A DNA stretch of 64,000 nt from Brachycybe producta (taxonomy: Eukaryota > Arthropoda > Diplopoda > Playtdesmida > Andrognathidae), in contig JAUPFP010000011.1 in assembly GCA_036925085.1 (NCBI GenBank), positions 2,383,797-2,447,796 of the forward strand, given 5' to 3'. Shown one piece after another: positions 23,790 through 34,832 of this stretch. Positions within the stretch are counted from its first letter, which is position 1; each line of letters starts with the position of its first letter. The notes beneath the pieces were generated by a model, which was given only the letters and a program-made list of their open reading frames with translations, was not told the DNA's origin and did no database searches. The position numbers and the translations under genes are program-made.

Positions 23790-24480
23790 ATAATATTTCT
23801 ACGTTATGATATTACATGTTTAAGAGACTTTATAGTTTATGTTATATGTCATATTCTTGTAGGTATTGTAAGGCTATAAATATACTTTGTGTATAAGCTA
23901 CTATATTGACACTACCATAATATGTAGGTAGGATTGATATATGCAGTAAGCCCACAACTTGATTGTAATCTGAATTGTATTTGGATGTGCTTGAATGTAC
24001 ACGGAGAAATGAAAATGGTACAAAAGAAACAGTATGAATAAATGGAATTATATTGCATGTGCGGTACAGCAAAGTTTGACAAAAAAAAATAAGACACAAA
24101 TAGATGCACAATAAGTGAGAAGATGGAAAATTGGTAACACAAGCAGACATGTTACTGAAAGGCAAAAGAAATCTATAAGAAGCCTCAAGAGAGAGAGAGA
24201 GAAAGAAGAAGAAAAAAAGACACACTCTAATACATGTCCTTCTCCTCTATCCACCTCTCTCTTTTTTTCTCTCTCTCTCTCTCTCTCAAGACAGACAGCT
24301 AAACAAAAAAGAAGTTCAGAGAAAAAGCAGACAAGTAATAATCATATAGCTCTAAAGCCAGGAACACACATGCTGAAAACGTTAAAGAAAACATGTAAGA
24401 AAACAGACAATTCTTCTGTTTTCAAGTGCAAGAAACAGAACAGAATCTGAGATAGAGCATTTTTTTTTTGAATTTGAAAA
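23790..24480. other. Non-coding DNA with facing GA and CT runs
   Basis: (GA)n at 24187-24205 and (CT)n at 24258-24290 face one another across ~55 bp and could pair. The overlapping frames at 23842-24450 reflect this low complexity. Confidence 0.4.
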
Positions 24481-24841
24481 ATTACTCTGCAAGCAGCCAT
24501 AAAGGCCTATGGCAGAGGGACAAGAGTCCAAAGTGCAGCATAGAAAATGCATTGTCAAAACCAGAAAATATAAAACCCCATTGATATAAACCCAACAACA
24601 ATTTCAATATTTTTTTAATGCTGCAAATACAGTATATGCATTGTCAAAACAAAACAAAATTATGACTCCCATAAAATACGTTTTTCCTGAACAGAATTCC
24701 CGGCAAGCGAGTTCCATTGTCGAATCGCCCTAGGGACAAATGACCAGTAATAAGAATCTGTTCGTGCAAAAATCTCTTCAACCTTGTTAGACCTTGAACA
24801 CTTCTACTGGACGTCAATTTAGTTAAAACTAATTTTACCAA
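24480..24841 (-). pseudogene. L2-like LINE 3' fragment
   Basis: In reverse orientation the segment reads a decayed version of the LINE carboxy end (FLHEQILITGHLSLGRFDNG, compare the IREIFSRTDSYYWSFFP region at 19 kb), followed by a 3' UTR with GGACTCTTGTCCCTCTGCCA and GCTGCTTGCAGAGTAA. Stop-free only in a short stretch at 24644-24841. Confidence 0.8.
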
Positions 24842-25330
24842 AAATGTTAACAGTTTTTTAGGTTAGGATTCAAAAGATTCGAAAGGGGATTCGAGGATTC
24901 GACTGTCCCCATCCCTAGATTAACAAAAGGATTCTTGAATTTGTTTGTCATTACAACTTTTTTATATCAGACAAAATGACAACATCCTAAATTTTTTGCC
25001 ATATTCTACGAAGTTTCAAGCTTCTTTTTAGGACGAGACAGTTCTACATTACCAATTTGTTGCCTTTTCAACAGAATTGCTCTTGCCCCATCCCACTTTA
25101 CATAGTATTTTGTGCTCATCTCACGATTGCCTTGACCTGTAAAAATTGACTTAAACTGGAAAGTTGAGGAATTTTTTGAATGGTGCATTGCTATGGCTTA
25201 GATTGGGATATTGGTTGAAATTGGTTTGACATTGATATTTCGTTTTTAATTGGATTGTATTGCACTTGGTGGAGTTCGCATCAATAACGAATATTCTCAT
25301 CGCAGAAAAATCACTTTTAAAAATATCTTC
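24842..25330. other. Non-coding DNA
   Basis: GATTCGA words (24868-24900) resemble those at 28690-28735. Nothing else is recognised. Confidence 0.3.
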
Positions 25331-25333
25331 TAA

Positions 25334-26284
25334 AGCCCGTTATACACCATCAATTATGTCTTCAATAAATGTATAAATTAATTTATAAATGTGACATTGC
25401 ATGTGTATAATGACGTAAATGTTAAATTATTTTTCAATGTTGCATTAATTTAGAAGATGTTCTATTTTTCTTAAATGATCAAATCTACTCGAGCACTTTC
25501 TCAGGATCAGCATCAGTCGTATGTAATTTACAAAGCTATATATACGATGTGTTCTGCAACATATTTAGCACACCTCACCTCAATTCCCTTGTCTAGAAGG
25601 TCACAAATTTAAATATACGATAAACTGTCACACTACGCACTGTTCTGCGCACATTGTTTAGGTAAAAATGTTCAAATACTTTTACATGTGTTATAATCAC
25701 CGATTGATACTTTTAAATTAATTTATACATTTTATTTACCAAACCATTGAAGAAAACTTTCATCATTTAATTCACACAAATATTTAAGACATAATTGCTA
25801 AAGCCCGTTATACACCTGCAATTTTTACATGCATTTTTGTGTCAATTAAATTATGAATGTTTTCGTGAATGATTTGGTACATAAAATGTATAAATTAATC
25901 TATAAGTGTCAATCGGCGGTTATACACATGTAAAAGTATTTAAACATTTTTACCTAAAAAATGTGTGCGCAGAACAGTGCATAGTGTACCAGTTTATTAT
26001 ATATCTAACCTTGTGACCTTCTAGACAAGAAAATTAGGGGAAAGGTGTCCTAAATATATTGCAGAGCACATCGTTATATAGCTTTGTAAATTGCATAAGA
26101 ATGCTGCTGATCATGAAAAAGCGCTCTAGTAGATTTTGTCATTTAAGAAAAATAGAACATCTTCTAAATTAATGCAACTTTGAACAAATAATTTAACATT
26201 CACGTCGTTATACACATGCAATGTCACATTTATAAATTAATTTATACATTTATTTAAGAGCTAATTGATGGTGTATAACGGGAT
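25334..26284. mobile_element. 951-bp near-palindromic foldback with TAA duplication
   Basis: Both ends read (A)(G/T)CCCGTTATACACCATCAATT and are flanked by TAA (25331-25333, 26285-26287). The inverted similarity continues through almost the whole element to a centre near 25805: TTTACATGTGTTATAATCAC against its partner near 25915, CTTGTCTAGAAGGTCAC against GTGACCTTCTAGACAAG. A second AAGCCCGTTATACACC lies at the centre (25801). No ORF. A PIF/Harbinger relation is inferred from the 3-bp target duplication. Confidence 0.9.
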
Positions 26285-27141
26285 TAACGAGAATCATCAT
26301 TATTATTTTCTGCAATATTCTCCCCCCACCCCTTTTCTTCCAGTTTTAGCTCTCCACTCCTTTCGATTTTTTTTGTCGAACTTCCAGAGGCACTCGATCA
26401 ATTTTGGCGAATGTTTACAACCGACAGCCAACGTGACGTTGACATTCATCTTTTCTACCTGAGCTAGAGAACCGGCGGCAATGGCGGAATTTGCTTTTTG
26501 TATACCCGGAGTATTTTATTTCCTCAGTAGCCACCATAATTGGCGAGCATTCCTCTTTCTGCACCTGGGGATGCACCCGATTGGAGACGACTAACCCCAC
26601 ACAGGCGTCTAACGAGAATAAAAAATATTCAAGGATACCGCTCGTACATTTTTTTTATTCAAGTAGAACACTCAGAATACAAGAAAACTGCTTCGATTTA
26701 CCGCCAATTTTCAGTTTCTATGGCATTTAACAATGAAGCCAAATTTGAACGGTTTTTAAAAACATAAAAATAATTTCCACTAGAAAAGTAGCAGACATTC
26801 TAAACTACATGTTCAACTAAAGTCTAGTACACACTAGGATTTTTTGTTACGGGTTTGAATCGCGACAGTTGCGATTCAGACCCGGCAACAATTTTGAAAT
26901 GTTTCGGCGGTCTGAATCGCGTCAGCTCAGATTCGTGTTTCTTGACTCCCATCGAAATAGAAAACTTTGATACATTGTTTGCGAAACATTTCATAGTGTG
27001 GATGCTTTTTGAAACACCAACGGAAATTCAAAGAGCTCAGTTTACTTTTAATTATTAAAGACTAGACTTTTAAAAATGTGGATCACTGAAAATACTGTTA
27101 ACTAATTAAGGACCTTCTGTGTAAATTAGCTAGTAAATGGT

Positions 27142-27831
27142 CAGTGGCATCACTAAAGGGAGGATGGGTGCGGACTGCACCGGGTGACACCAATCACAGA
27201 GGTGGACACACGTTGTTCTCATGCGTACTTGTAAAAATGTTGTTTACAGGGCCGTCTTAGGGCATGTCGGGGCCCTTGGGCACACAAGAATTGGGGGCAC
27301 CGTTGGATAGTAAAAATTAGAAAAAATTTAAATATCTGACCTGGTGTCCTATTAACATTTCAATTTAGAAATGTTGACGGTAATTCTTAGTACCTAAAAA
27401 TAGAAAAAATATTTGGACTCCTTTATATCGGCCTTTCGGGGCCCCCGTGAAGTCGGGGGCCCTGGGCACGGGCCCCATGTGCCCTTATTGTAAAGACGGT
27501 ATTGGTTGTTTAATAATTTTTGTATTTAGGAAAGTTTTCATTTAGGACTCGAAATTTAATGTAAGTTCAACTAAGTTGAATATTATTTGGGCAGTTCCTC
27601 ATTGTAATAGTACAAATTAAAAAAAAATTAACACAATTTTGATGTAGTTCTTAAATGCTTTTACTTCACATTCTATTGTTTTAATTCTTATGTCCTTTGT
27701 AATTTTAGAGCCTAAATTTACCCATTTTACCCACATTACTAAGGATTTTGTTTGGCTTGGTACAGGAGGACTCGGAGGAGGTACATGGAGGAAGTCGGGA
27801 GGGGGTGACACCAATCCTAGTGACGCCACTG
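27142..27831. mobile_element. hAT-like element, CAGTGGC termini, nested
   Basis: It starts CAGTGGCATCACTAAAGG and ends CCTAGTGACGCCACTG. Flanks TAAATGGT and TAAATAAT could be a diverged 8-bp target duplication, which would fit hAT. Sequence inside both ends encodes GGTGACACC motifs. It contains a further element at 27247-27500. No transposase remains. Confidence 0.75.
27247..27500. mobile_element. Innermost inverted-repeat element, GGGCCGTCTT termini
   Basis: GGGCCGTCTTAGGGC at the left faces GCCCTTATTGTAAAGACGGT at the right, each followed inward by GGGGCCCTTGGGCAC or GTGCCC..GGGCCC-type sequence. Superfamily not assigned. Confidence 0.7.
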
Positions 27832-27885
27832 TAAATAATGGTGTCTTCTGCATGACTACAAAGACAAATAAAAGAAAATGAAATT

Positions 27886-28137
27886 TCAAAATTCTGCCTC
27901 ATCTTCCAATTTCAGGGTTTCCAAAAGGCTTAAACCAAATGTGCTCTCGGCCGAGAAAAGCTTATGTGCCCACCACCACCACCACCACTTTTGTTCTTGA
28001 TGAATCACCGTGTACTCGTGGGTCGCTTCCACCGGTGATAATGACATGGTGAAAGCCAGAAGGATGGACAGAAATTGAATGGACACGGAACAATGTTGCG
28101 GGGTCTGAATCACACGCCAGTTGCGATTCTTCCCCAT
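27886..28137 (-). pseudogene. Possible Harbinger protein fragment
   Basis: An 83-residue open frame contains ILLAFTMSLSPVEA, a run of six tryptophans made by a GTG/CCA microsatellite, and then LFSAESTFGLSLLETLKLED. The last part resembles the start of PIF/Harbinger nucleases (R-W-W-V, then a segment ending L-K-L-E-D-E-x-F). The Trp run has replaced the normal sequence. The related copy at 22.9-23.1 kb keeps the same order. Identity is a family-resemblance judgement. Confidence 0.5.
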
Positions 28138-28203
28138 AACGTTGTATCAGAGTAGTGCCGAACATTGTATCGCATCAAAGAATCTTAGTGTGTACTAGCC
28201 TTA

Positions 28204-29600
28204 GCAATTTCAACTTAAAAGTAGAATTTAAAACAAATGTGGGCATTGAAATAAATTCCTTCACATCACAAGCTTACAACTTGGTTTCTTCACTTCCACG
28301 CTAGCAAGGGCCATTATTGACTTTGAAGTCATTACGTTTATAGAGCTTCTTAAAATGAATTTAATTAATAATAAAAACCAATCACAAAAAAGCTTCTTTT
28401 TTTTCTAATAAGCTACAAACTTATAATTAAATTGGTGAGCAAGCAGAATAAGTTGTAATTATAAGAGAACTTTAACGTAAAAATAAATGAAATTACAAAA
28501 TGAAAAAAAAAATCAATCGATTTTTTTCTGGAATCGATTCAACAATTATCAAGGTTTGCGGTGCCAAGAGTTTACACTATAAATATATGTTTTATGTGAA
28601 GACACATTAAACTAGGTTTATGACGTCTGTCACAACCTGTACTTGTTCATAAGAGGCGTATCGTTGGTAAAAAAACTAGAGGTGGGACGAATCCTAAATT
28701 TTCTCGAATCCGAATCCGAATCCTTCATATAAGAATCCTATATTATTCATTAAGTAGATATAGATAAATGAAATAATATTAAATATTAAATATTAAACTA
28801 TTAATAATAAGGAAGAGTTCTTCTAGCAGTCTAAGACAGAGAAGAAGTTTGAGATAGGGTTATTATGCTTGAAAAGTTTTGAAGTCCATTCTTTGGACTT
28901 AGAACATATTTCTAAGCAAAGAAATATTTTCAAGTATTACTTCAATGTATGATCACCCTGTGTTGATCACAGTTTGTAAAGTCGGTCTTTGTAGCGAGTG
29001 CTACAAGTTCAGTAAAATTGGAAGAAATAAAACAGTTTATCTCAACCGGTATTGTGTCATTCCTTTCACTTTCCAGGGATACAGAGGAAATCATCATTGT
29101 TCCTTTCAATAGGAATAGATACCCCCAAGAACAGAACTACAAGAAAATGTACCCAAACATGACTGGCAGAAGCCAAGTCATGTTACAAAACTTTCATGCA
29201 AGCTTCATATCAAAGCTATGCAAATGTTGAGGTCTAGTCAGCGGGTTTTAAGGGGGTGTCCTAGTAATATAAAATATTTAACCTGCAAATCTTTGCAGAG
29301 TGACTAGGTTTGTTACCAGTAAATATGATTACTGTAAAAGTGTGACTGGCACTCTTACAGATCTCATACGATGATTTCAGCATTAATCTTCTTAAAAATG
29401 TTTTTTGTGTCTTTTCCTAAGACAACTGAATATATGGGCATGGGTGACACCACTCTAAATTACAGATAATGTTGCGCATTGGGAAATTTATGAGGTGGGA
29501 GATTCATAGGGGTTAAATTCGGGCAAAGTATATTCACAAATGCCACCTTTCAAACTCATTTTACATTTGCATGGGACAATTGATAATAGGTACTAAGATG
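28204..29600. other. Non-coding DNA
   Basis: AT-rich with GAATCCGAATCCGAATCC (28706-28723). The 70-residue frame at 29018-29230 is unrecognised. No repeat partner seen for most of it. Confidence 0.35.
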
Positions 29601-29609
29601 TTATGCTGA

Positions 29610-29690
29610 CAATGCCTTTTTTTATGCAGCATTTGGACGAATGGTTACTCTGCCACAGACCTTCTGGGCTGCTTGCAGAGTATTTGTTCA
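29610..29690 (+). repeat. L2-like 3' UTR fragment
   Basis: TTATGCAGCATTTGGAC..CTCTGCC..GGGCTGCTTGCAGAGTA follows the order of the 3' UTR seen at 19220-19265 and, reversed, at 41140-41210. Confidence 0.6.
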
Positions 29691-29727
29691 AATTTAATTT
29701 CAAACATTAAGATGGTTGTGAAGGAAA

Positions 29728-30066
29728 CTACGGAGCCCTGTTGAGGACATTGAAATAAATAAATTTGACTCGGACTCTTTCAAAATCTCGACTTACTATC
29801 TCGAGATCTCGACTTATATTCTAGACTTACGCTTCAAATCACTGTATACATCTGCAGAAGTTAAGTACCTAACCTAACCTAACCTAACCTAACCTAACCT
29901 AACAGTACTTAACTTCTGCAGATGTATACAGTGATTTGAAGCGTAAGTCTAGAATATAAGTCGAGATCTCGAGATAGTAAGTCGAGATCTCGAGATAGTA
30001 AGTCGAGATTTTGAAAGAGTCCGTGTCAAATTTATTTATTTCAATTTTCTCAACAGGGCTCCGTAG
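29728..30066. mobile_element. Foldback element with a (CCTAA)7 loop
   Basis: Two almost perfect inverted arms (29728-29867 and 29904-30066), both starting CTACGGAGCCCTGTTGAG at the outer edge and ending AGTTAAGTAC / GTACTTAACT at the inner edge, enclose 36 bp of CCTAA repeats (29868-29903). The right arm has one additional 21-bp TCGAGATCTCGAGATAGTAAG unit. The high arm identity implies recent origin or correction between arms. No ORF with meaning. Confidence 0.93.
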
Positions 30067-30069
30067 GAA

Positions 30070-30496
30070 ACCCCACACAACACCAGTTTTTAACAAATGT
30101 TTGCTTTTGCGTAACCAATACTAAGAAATTCTTTAAGGTTGGCATCTTGCTAGAATAATGTTGTTGGGTTATAACAGTAGAATATCATTTATTAAGGTAA
30201 TTAGTATGTAAATTAGTGATAAGTCTCATCAGTAATGAAAGTAACATCAAATAATATACATTACACTCAAGATTGGAGATTCCAGTGCATTTTAACCATA
30301 TAGTGGTAAGATTTTAAGTGTTCTACAGTTTATTTTAAAAAGTGTGCACAATTCTAAACACTTTACATTGTGGCTGATGAATGCAGTGTTTTACTTTGTA
30401 ACCACTAACGGGGTTATTCTACTGAAAAATATGCACGACTCTAAGCACTTGCATTGTGGTTGATGAATGCAGTGTTTTACTTTGTAGTCAATAATA
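30070..30496. other. Non-coding DNA with a local direct repeat
   Basis: A block with GATGAATGCAGTGTTTTACT occurs twice (30377 and 30461 regions) in an ~84-bp direct duplication. Confidence 0.55.
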
Positions 30497-31004
30497 CCTC
30501 GTTTCCACTAGAAAAAAACTGCACTTAAAAAGTTAAACACAGTTAATTTTCTATTGGAAACAAATGTCATTACTATATAACCATGGTTAAATTTTTTGAC
30601 AATGAAGTTAACTCAACTGCATTGAGACAATGTAGTAAACCACATTCTTGAATGGTTAACTACGTCAGTGCCAGCATTCAAACAAATTCAGTCTACAAAC
30701 AACATGGCAGATAGTGAAAGCACTCCTTTTTTTAACTCAATGAGAAGTGAAAATTTTACAAAATGCACAACAGTGCTACAACTGTTTAACAGGAAATGAA
30801 ACTGAATAGGATGTGACACAAAATCATTTAATCATACGTGTCTTAAGAATGAGAAAACACACAAAAGTACCAACTTCTATCTTGCCTGCAGTTAACTATA
30901 ATCTTGGTTATGTAACTGCAGTTACTTTCTGTAGTGTAAACGCGGTATAAGGAGGTTATTAAGCTAACAATGTGCAGTTGTTGAATTTCACAGTGGAAAC
31001 GAGG
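30497..31004. mobile_element. MITE with CCTCGTTTCCAC termini
   Basis: CCTCGTTTCCAC (30497-30508) is matched by GTGGAAACGAGG (30993-31004); AAAAACTGCACTTAAA and AGTTGTTGAATTTC continue partly inverted inward, and GTTAACTNCA-type words recur. A single end like it is at ~43768 (CCAGTGGAAACAAGGC). No ORF. Superfamily not certain. Confidence 0.75.
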
Positions 31005-31045
31005 CAAAAAATAATGACTCCAGAATTTTACTACATGCTAGCGTC

Positions 31046-31079
31046 TGGTGGTGGTGGTGGTGGTGGTGGTGGTGGTGGT
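31046..31079 (+). repeat. (GGT)n microsatellite
   Basis: Eleven GGT units. The poly-glycine reading in the overlapping short frame is spurious. Confidence 0.95.
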
Positions 31080-31099
31080 CCTTATGTATTTGCCCACTT

Positions 31100-31725
31100 T
31101 ATCAAAATTTTCTTGTCACTTTTTCAGATCATGGGTTTTATTGGATTTACATAAGAATAGAGACATCTCATATTCTTTTCGTCCAGTATAGTAGGGCATT
31201 AGGATATTGATTTCTATAATCTGAATAAACAGAGGGGCGTGGAGGGAATGACGATAGAGAAGGTTGTGTGGCTAGTAGTAATATTAGTAGCCCTATATTT
31301 TTTCACTCACTCGTTAAGCGCGAATCTATGGGTACAATACCACTACAGTAGTATATACTACAACAGCCTCTTCAGTTTCTTCAAAAATTTAGTGTGCCAT
31401 TTTACTTGAGACATTCAATGATTGCAGAAAGACAGAAAAAATGTCAATTTATGGATTCTAAGAGCCTCAACCTCAAAACAAGTCTCATGCATTTTATCCT
31501 AGCTTTCTTATCCCACAACTGACTGTTTTATAGATCACAATCTTTTTTATTTTTTTTTGAAACCAAGAAAAAGCCACTCTCTTCAGAACTCATTCGAACA
31601 CAAAATTTTATTATGAGCTCACTATCTAAAACCAGAGTCTAGATGCATTTCTTTTTCCTACAGTAAACACCCAGATTCAGTGAACACTTCTTTCTACTAA
31701 GCTAGGTTATATAAATAGTGCATAC
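31100..31725. other. Non-coding DNA
   Basis: No repeat partner, protein remnant or structure recognised. Confidence 0.3.
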
Positions 31726-31850
31726 CTGATAATTTAAATGTATTTAAATAATAAACGTGTTCTACAGAGCCCCCTGTGAAGGGCAAACAAACAATATATC
31801 GAATTCAATTTATTCAGTTAATAATCTGAAAATATTGAGTTAATACTTAA
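31726..31850 (+). repeat. Dispersed repeat R4, copy 2
   Basis: Opposite orientation to copy 1 at 11341-11455 and the same as 61953-62043: CTGTGAAGGGCAAACAAACA, then TCGAATTCAATTTATTCAG and TTAATAATCTGAAAAT. Confidence 0.8.
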
Positions 31851-32146
31851 TGACATTTATGACGGTTGTTATTGACGATTGTGCCCATGCGCGTCATTTT
31901 TCCTTTTTTTACTCCTTTCATTTCAATTTCAGTCACCCCTCCCACTTTTTCCCCCTCCACGCGTTTCCCTCCCCTTACACTTTCCAACCTTATCCAACCT
32001 CCTATTTAATATCATGGTCATATAGTTGACCTTGAGAAAAAAAAGCAGTTCATTTATTCATTTAAATTTATATAAATTCCGACATGCTTCAAGGTTTTTG
32101 TGACACACACACACACAGACACACAGACCTGGCTTAATATATATAT
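31851..32146 (-). mobile_element. Degraded Helitron copy, CT-rich subfamily
   Basis: Only a trace of the hairpin is left (GACATTTATGACGG, 31851-31864) and the NRF1-like site has mutated (TGCCCATGCGCG). CT-rich part, helicase relic (32005-32045) and GACCTGGCTTAATATATATA border are present. Confidence 0.75.
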
Positions 32147-32527
32147 ACAGTGAGGTAACCCGTCATAAATGACGGGAGCGAAATTCACAGACAATTGTGC
32201 CTAGCATTAGAATTTCTTTTCCTCCGCCCTTTTATGACATCAGACCAAGTAACAAACCAAATAGAAATTGATGACGTTCATAAAAGGGCTGAGCAAAAGA
32301 AATTCTAATGCTGGGTACAATTGCCTGTGATAAACTGTAGTTTAATTTTGCTACTATTATCCCCTCCCCTTTTTATATTTGAAAGAGAAAATGAGCTTTT
32401 CATTTTCTCTGGTGTGCGCATGCGCGTCGTTTGTTCCTTTTTTTACTCCTTTCATTTCAATGTCAGTTTCCCCTCCCCTTTTTCCCCCTCCCACTTTTCT
32501 CTCTCTCTCCCCCTCTACACTTTCCAA

Positions 32528-32565
<38 letters not shown>
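32147..32565 (-). mobile_element. Helitron copy with nested MITE, cut at a (TA)n tract
   Basis: Hairpin CCCGTCATAAATGACGGG is intact but CTAG has become a CAG. MITE at 32187-32328, NRF1-like site at 32415-32426. The element breaks off in the CT-rich segment at a (TA)n run (32530-32565), so helicase relic and 5' end are missing. Confidence 0.85.
32187..32328. mobile_element. Short palindromic MITE (CAGGCAATT family)
   Basis: Near-perfect inverted arms from ACAGACAATTGTGCCTAGCA to GCTGGGTACAATTGCCTGT, with CCGCCCTTTTATGACATC in one arm and its counterpart in the other. Same Helitron position as at 11683. Confidence 0.87.
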
Positions 32566-32568
<3 letters not shown>

Positions 32569-32569
32569 C

Positions 32570-33190
32570 ATTGTTAATTAGATGTAGATATAGACTTAAC
32601 AATAGCTTTGCTAAAACTGAACATCATTTCAGTGTAAGTATTAATGAGGAAATGCAATTTAAGGTTTAGTTAAAATAGTACTGTGAAGGAGTTTTCTCAC
32701 TTCTAGGACTGTTCGTTTAATCAGACTTGATATAATAAATGGGCGACGTTTGTGATGTGATATTGACATACTTTTTGCCTAATAGTGACATCATTTCAGA
32801 ATAATTCTTCCTGCTAACTAAGGTAAATCAGAGCCAAAGCTTTTGCAAGTATCTATATGATTTGGAAAAAAAGAATGTTGATCTGATGGAAGCCTAAATA
32901 TTTGTGAGCACAAAAGATCTACTTTTTGAATTTCTCTCTCTATCAAATGATGACCATTTGATGGACGATAAAGATCAAGAAGTGGATGGAGTCTCTGAAG
33001 AGGATGAAATTCTCCAGAAAGGTGGTTTCCACCATTTCTGACCGTTTAATTATCTGATGCTCTGTCGGAGTACTTAGCCTTCTTTTCCCCATGGTTTCTT
33101 CGAACGATCTAGAAGAGTTACATACAAAAAGACATCTCACTTTGCATCAAAAACATTCTACAAAGTGTTCCATTTAAAAACGAAGATGTT
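32570..33190. other. Non-coding DNA upstream of Tc1-like remnant
   Basis: A 65-residue minus-strand frame (32943-33140) with KRRLSTPTEHQIIKR is weakly suggestive of a helix-turn-helix but faces the wrong way for the transposase remnant that follows. I do not assign it. Confidence 0.3.
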
Positions 33191-33239
33191 GAAGTGTCCA
33201 CAGGTCCATTGTTATGTGAACGAGTAGTTTTGAGAAATT

Positions 33240-34098
33240 ACGTATGGACTCGGAATGTTGCAGAGCGTGGTGTTTTTATTGGCTTGGACCGTACTCCAAA
33301 GGATATCCCTCCACTTTTTCAAAACAAGTTCGCAATGGGGAGGTGGGAGAAACGGCAGGGGGTGTCATGCACCCCCGGGTTAGCTTTTACAGAGGAAGAG
33401 ATCATGAAATGCTAGGTGTTACATATTGGACCAAAAGAAATATCAGTGATTATCAGACATTGTTACAAGAATATGTACTGCCATAAAACATCAATTCCAT
33501 AGCATTAGCTTAGTATCTCAGCAAGAAAATGCCCCAATTTCCTCCAATAACCTAATGAAGGAATGGTTACGGAACCAAAATATCACCACTCTCGAATGGC
33601 CGGCATGTCCCCTGGACTTAAATCTTGTAGAAAACTTTTGGGACATCATCCTATGTGATTATTAAGCAGATTGAAATGATTATACTACAATATCAAAGCT
33701 GAAAAGTCCCATTTTAGCTGCTTAGGACAGAATTTCTGTAAATATGTTTATAAATTTAGTTTAAAGTATGTAGAAAATAATGTTTTAAGGTCTAAAACAT
33801 CACGACAGTCATATACTTTATAAATTTTAATGTTACTGTTGTGTTCCAAATGTTATTTTGTCACAATGATTAATTAAAGTGAAAAGTTCATTAGTGCGTC
33901 TATAATTATGAAACGGCCATTTTCCAGTTTTTAATTTTTTTAATTTTTACCTTTTTAAGAAAAAAAATTCTGTTTAGCAGAAAGTTTGTAATAAAAGATG
34001 ATCTGTTTATGGTGAAAATTTCAGGCGAATCCATCAAGTTTAACTCGAGATATAACCAATTTTTGGGGTGTGTCTATATATCTGAAACGCACTGTATA
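33240..34098 (+). pseudogene. Tc1/mariner-like transposase remnant and 3' flank
   Basis: Across three frames the order of a Tc1-type catalytic domain can be read: VMHPRVSFYRGRDHEML (33359-33410) corresponding to the family's M-V-W-G start, ISDYQTLLQEYVLP (33440-33484), QENAPISSNNLMKEWLRNQN (33523-33582) and WPACPLDLNLVENFWDII (33598-33651). QENAP carries an E where QDNAP gives the second catalytic D, and shifts separate the parts, so it is dead. The sequence after it up to ~34050 recurs at 50150-50480. Confidence 0.85.
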
Positions 34099-34401
34099 AT
34101 AGTGTCCTTTTTTAAGACTTTCACCATTTTCTTCTTTTTGCTATATACTTACATAGATTAAAAAAGTTTGGATATGTATTATTATTGAAAGTTTTTTTTA
34201 AAAAAATGTTAACTCTCTTTTGTGAATTAATTTGTAGCCTTAAAAATAGTAGTTTTTTAACTTTTGGAACCTAACCCTGTTTGTTGTACTAGTTCTTTGT
34301 TTTGTATAATACGAATTTGCAAAACCTTAGATTTTTAGGAGCCTAATGAGTCATGACGGTGTTATGGGGCGGGGGGGGGGGGGTTAACTTTATACTGATA
34401 T
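34099..34401. other. Non-coding DNA with poly-G tract
   Basis: A 14-base G run at 34370-34383 interrupted by one C; nothing else recognised. Confidence 0.4.
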
Positions 34402-34832
34402 GGTGCATTTACACTAGGCTAGTTTACTAGCTGCTGGTTGCTGCTGTCTAGTTGTAGCCCTCTAGCAGCATAGGTTGAACTGCTACCAACAGCTGCTTTC
34501 TCCAGCACACTAGTGATTTTAAAAGCAGCTGGTGAAGTTGTACAAGTCCAACTTTGGCCGCTACCAGCTGGTCATGTTACTCCCTTCCTGCTGCTACCAC
34601 CTAGTGTGAACCCTTTGTTGTTAGTAGTGGCACTAGTGGATAGTTGAAACTCTACTGCTTGGGTTGCTGGTTGTTAGATTTTGTGTTTTTGCAAGACAGT
34701 GATTGTATGACTTGCGCTGCTAATACCAGCAGTGACTGAACAAGTGTGAACCCAAAGCAGCCGCTGCTTGCTGTTGCTGCTAATAGCCAGCAGCAACCAG
34801 CGGCTTGTAAACCAGCCTAGTGTGAATGCACC
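34402..34832. mobile_element. MITE with GGTGCATTTACACTAGG termini, GCTGCTGG-rich
   Basis: GGTGCATTTACACTAGGCTA at the left faces AGCCTAGTGTGAATGCACC at the right, and both sides continue inward with GCTGCTGGTTGCTGCTG or its complement. TAT precedes and follows, which would be a 3-bp target duplication. GCTGCT/AGCAGC words fill the interior. Confidence 0.85.

Larger units (their letters stand above)
26818..28203 (-). mobile_element. Harbinger-like element carrying two nested transposons
   Basis: The ends CTAGTACACACTAGGATTTT and GAATCTTAGTGTGTACTAG are inverted copies of each other and of the 22.7-kb element. Right of the nested insertion lies coding-like sequence (27886-28137). The flanks TAA and TAG are an imperfect target duplication. 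Without the 690-bp insertion the host element would be about 0.7 kb, like its relative. Confidence 0.85.

Noticed and set aside
23452-23879. Frames of 66-133 residues rich in Ser, Pro and Phe, repeated at 6.4, 6.7, 11.8, 32.3, 36.4 and 40.6 kb
   Set aside because: They are readings of the CT-rich segment shared by Helitron copies and run against or across the helicase relic frame.
29868-29903. Interstitial or true telomere
   Set aside because: Only 36 bp, and placed exactly between inverted arms of a mobile-type foldback.
31023-31154. Poly-glycine protein
   Set aside because: The glycine run is a GGT microsatellite in a 60-residue frame with nothing around it.
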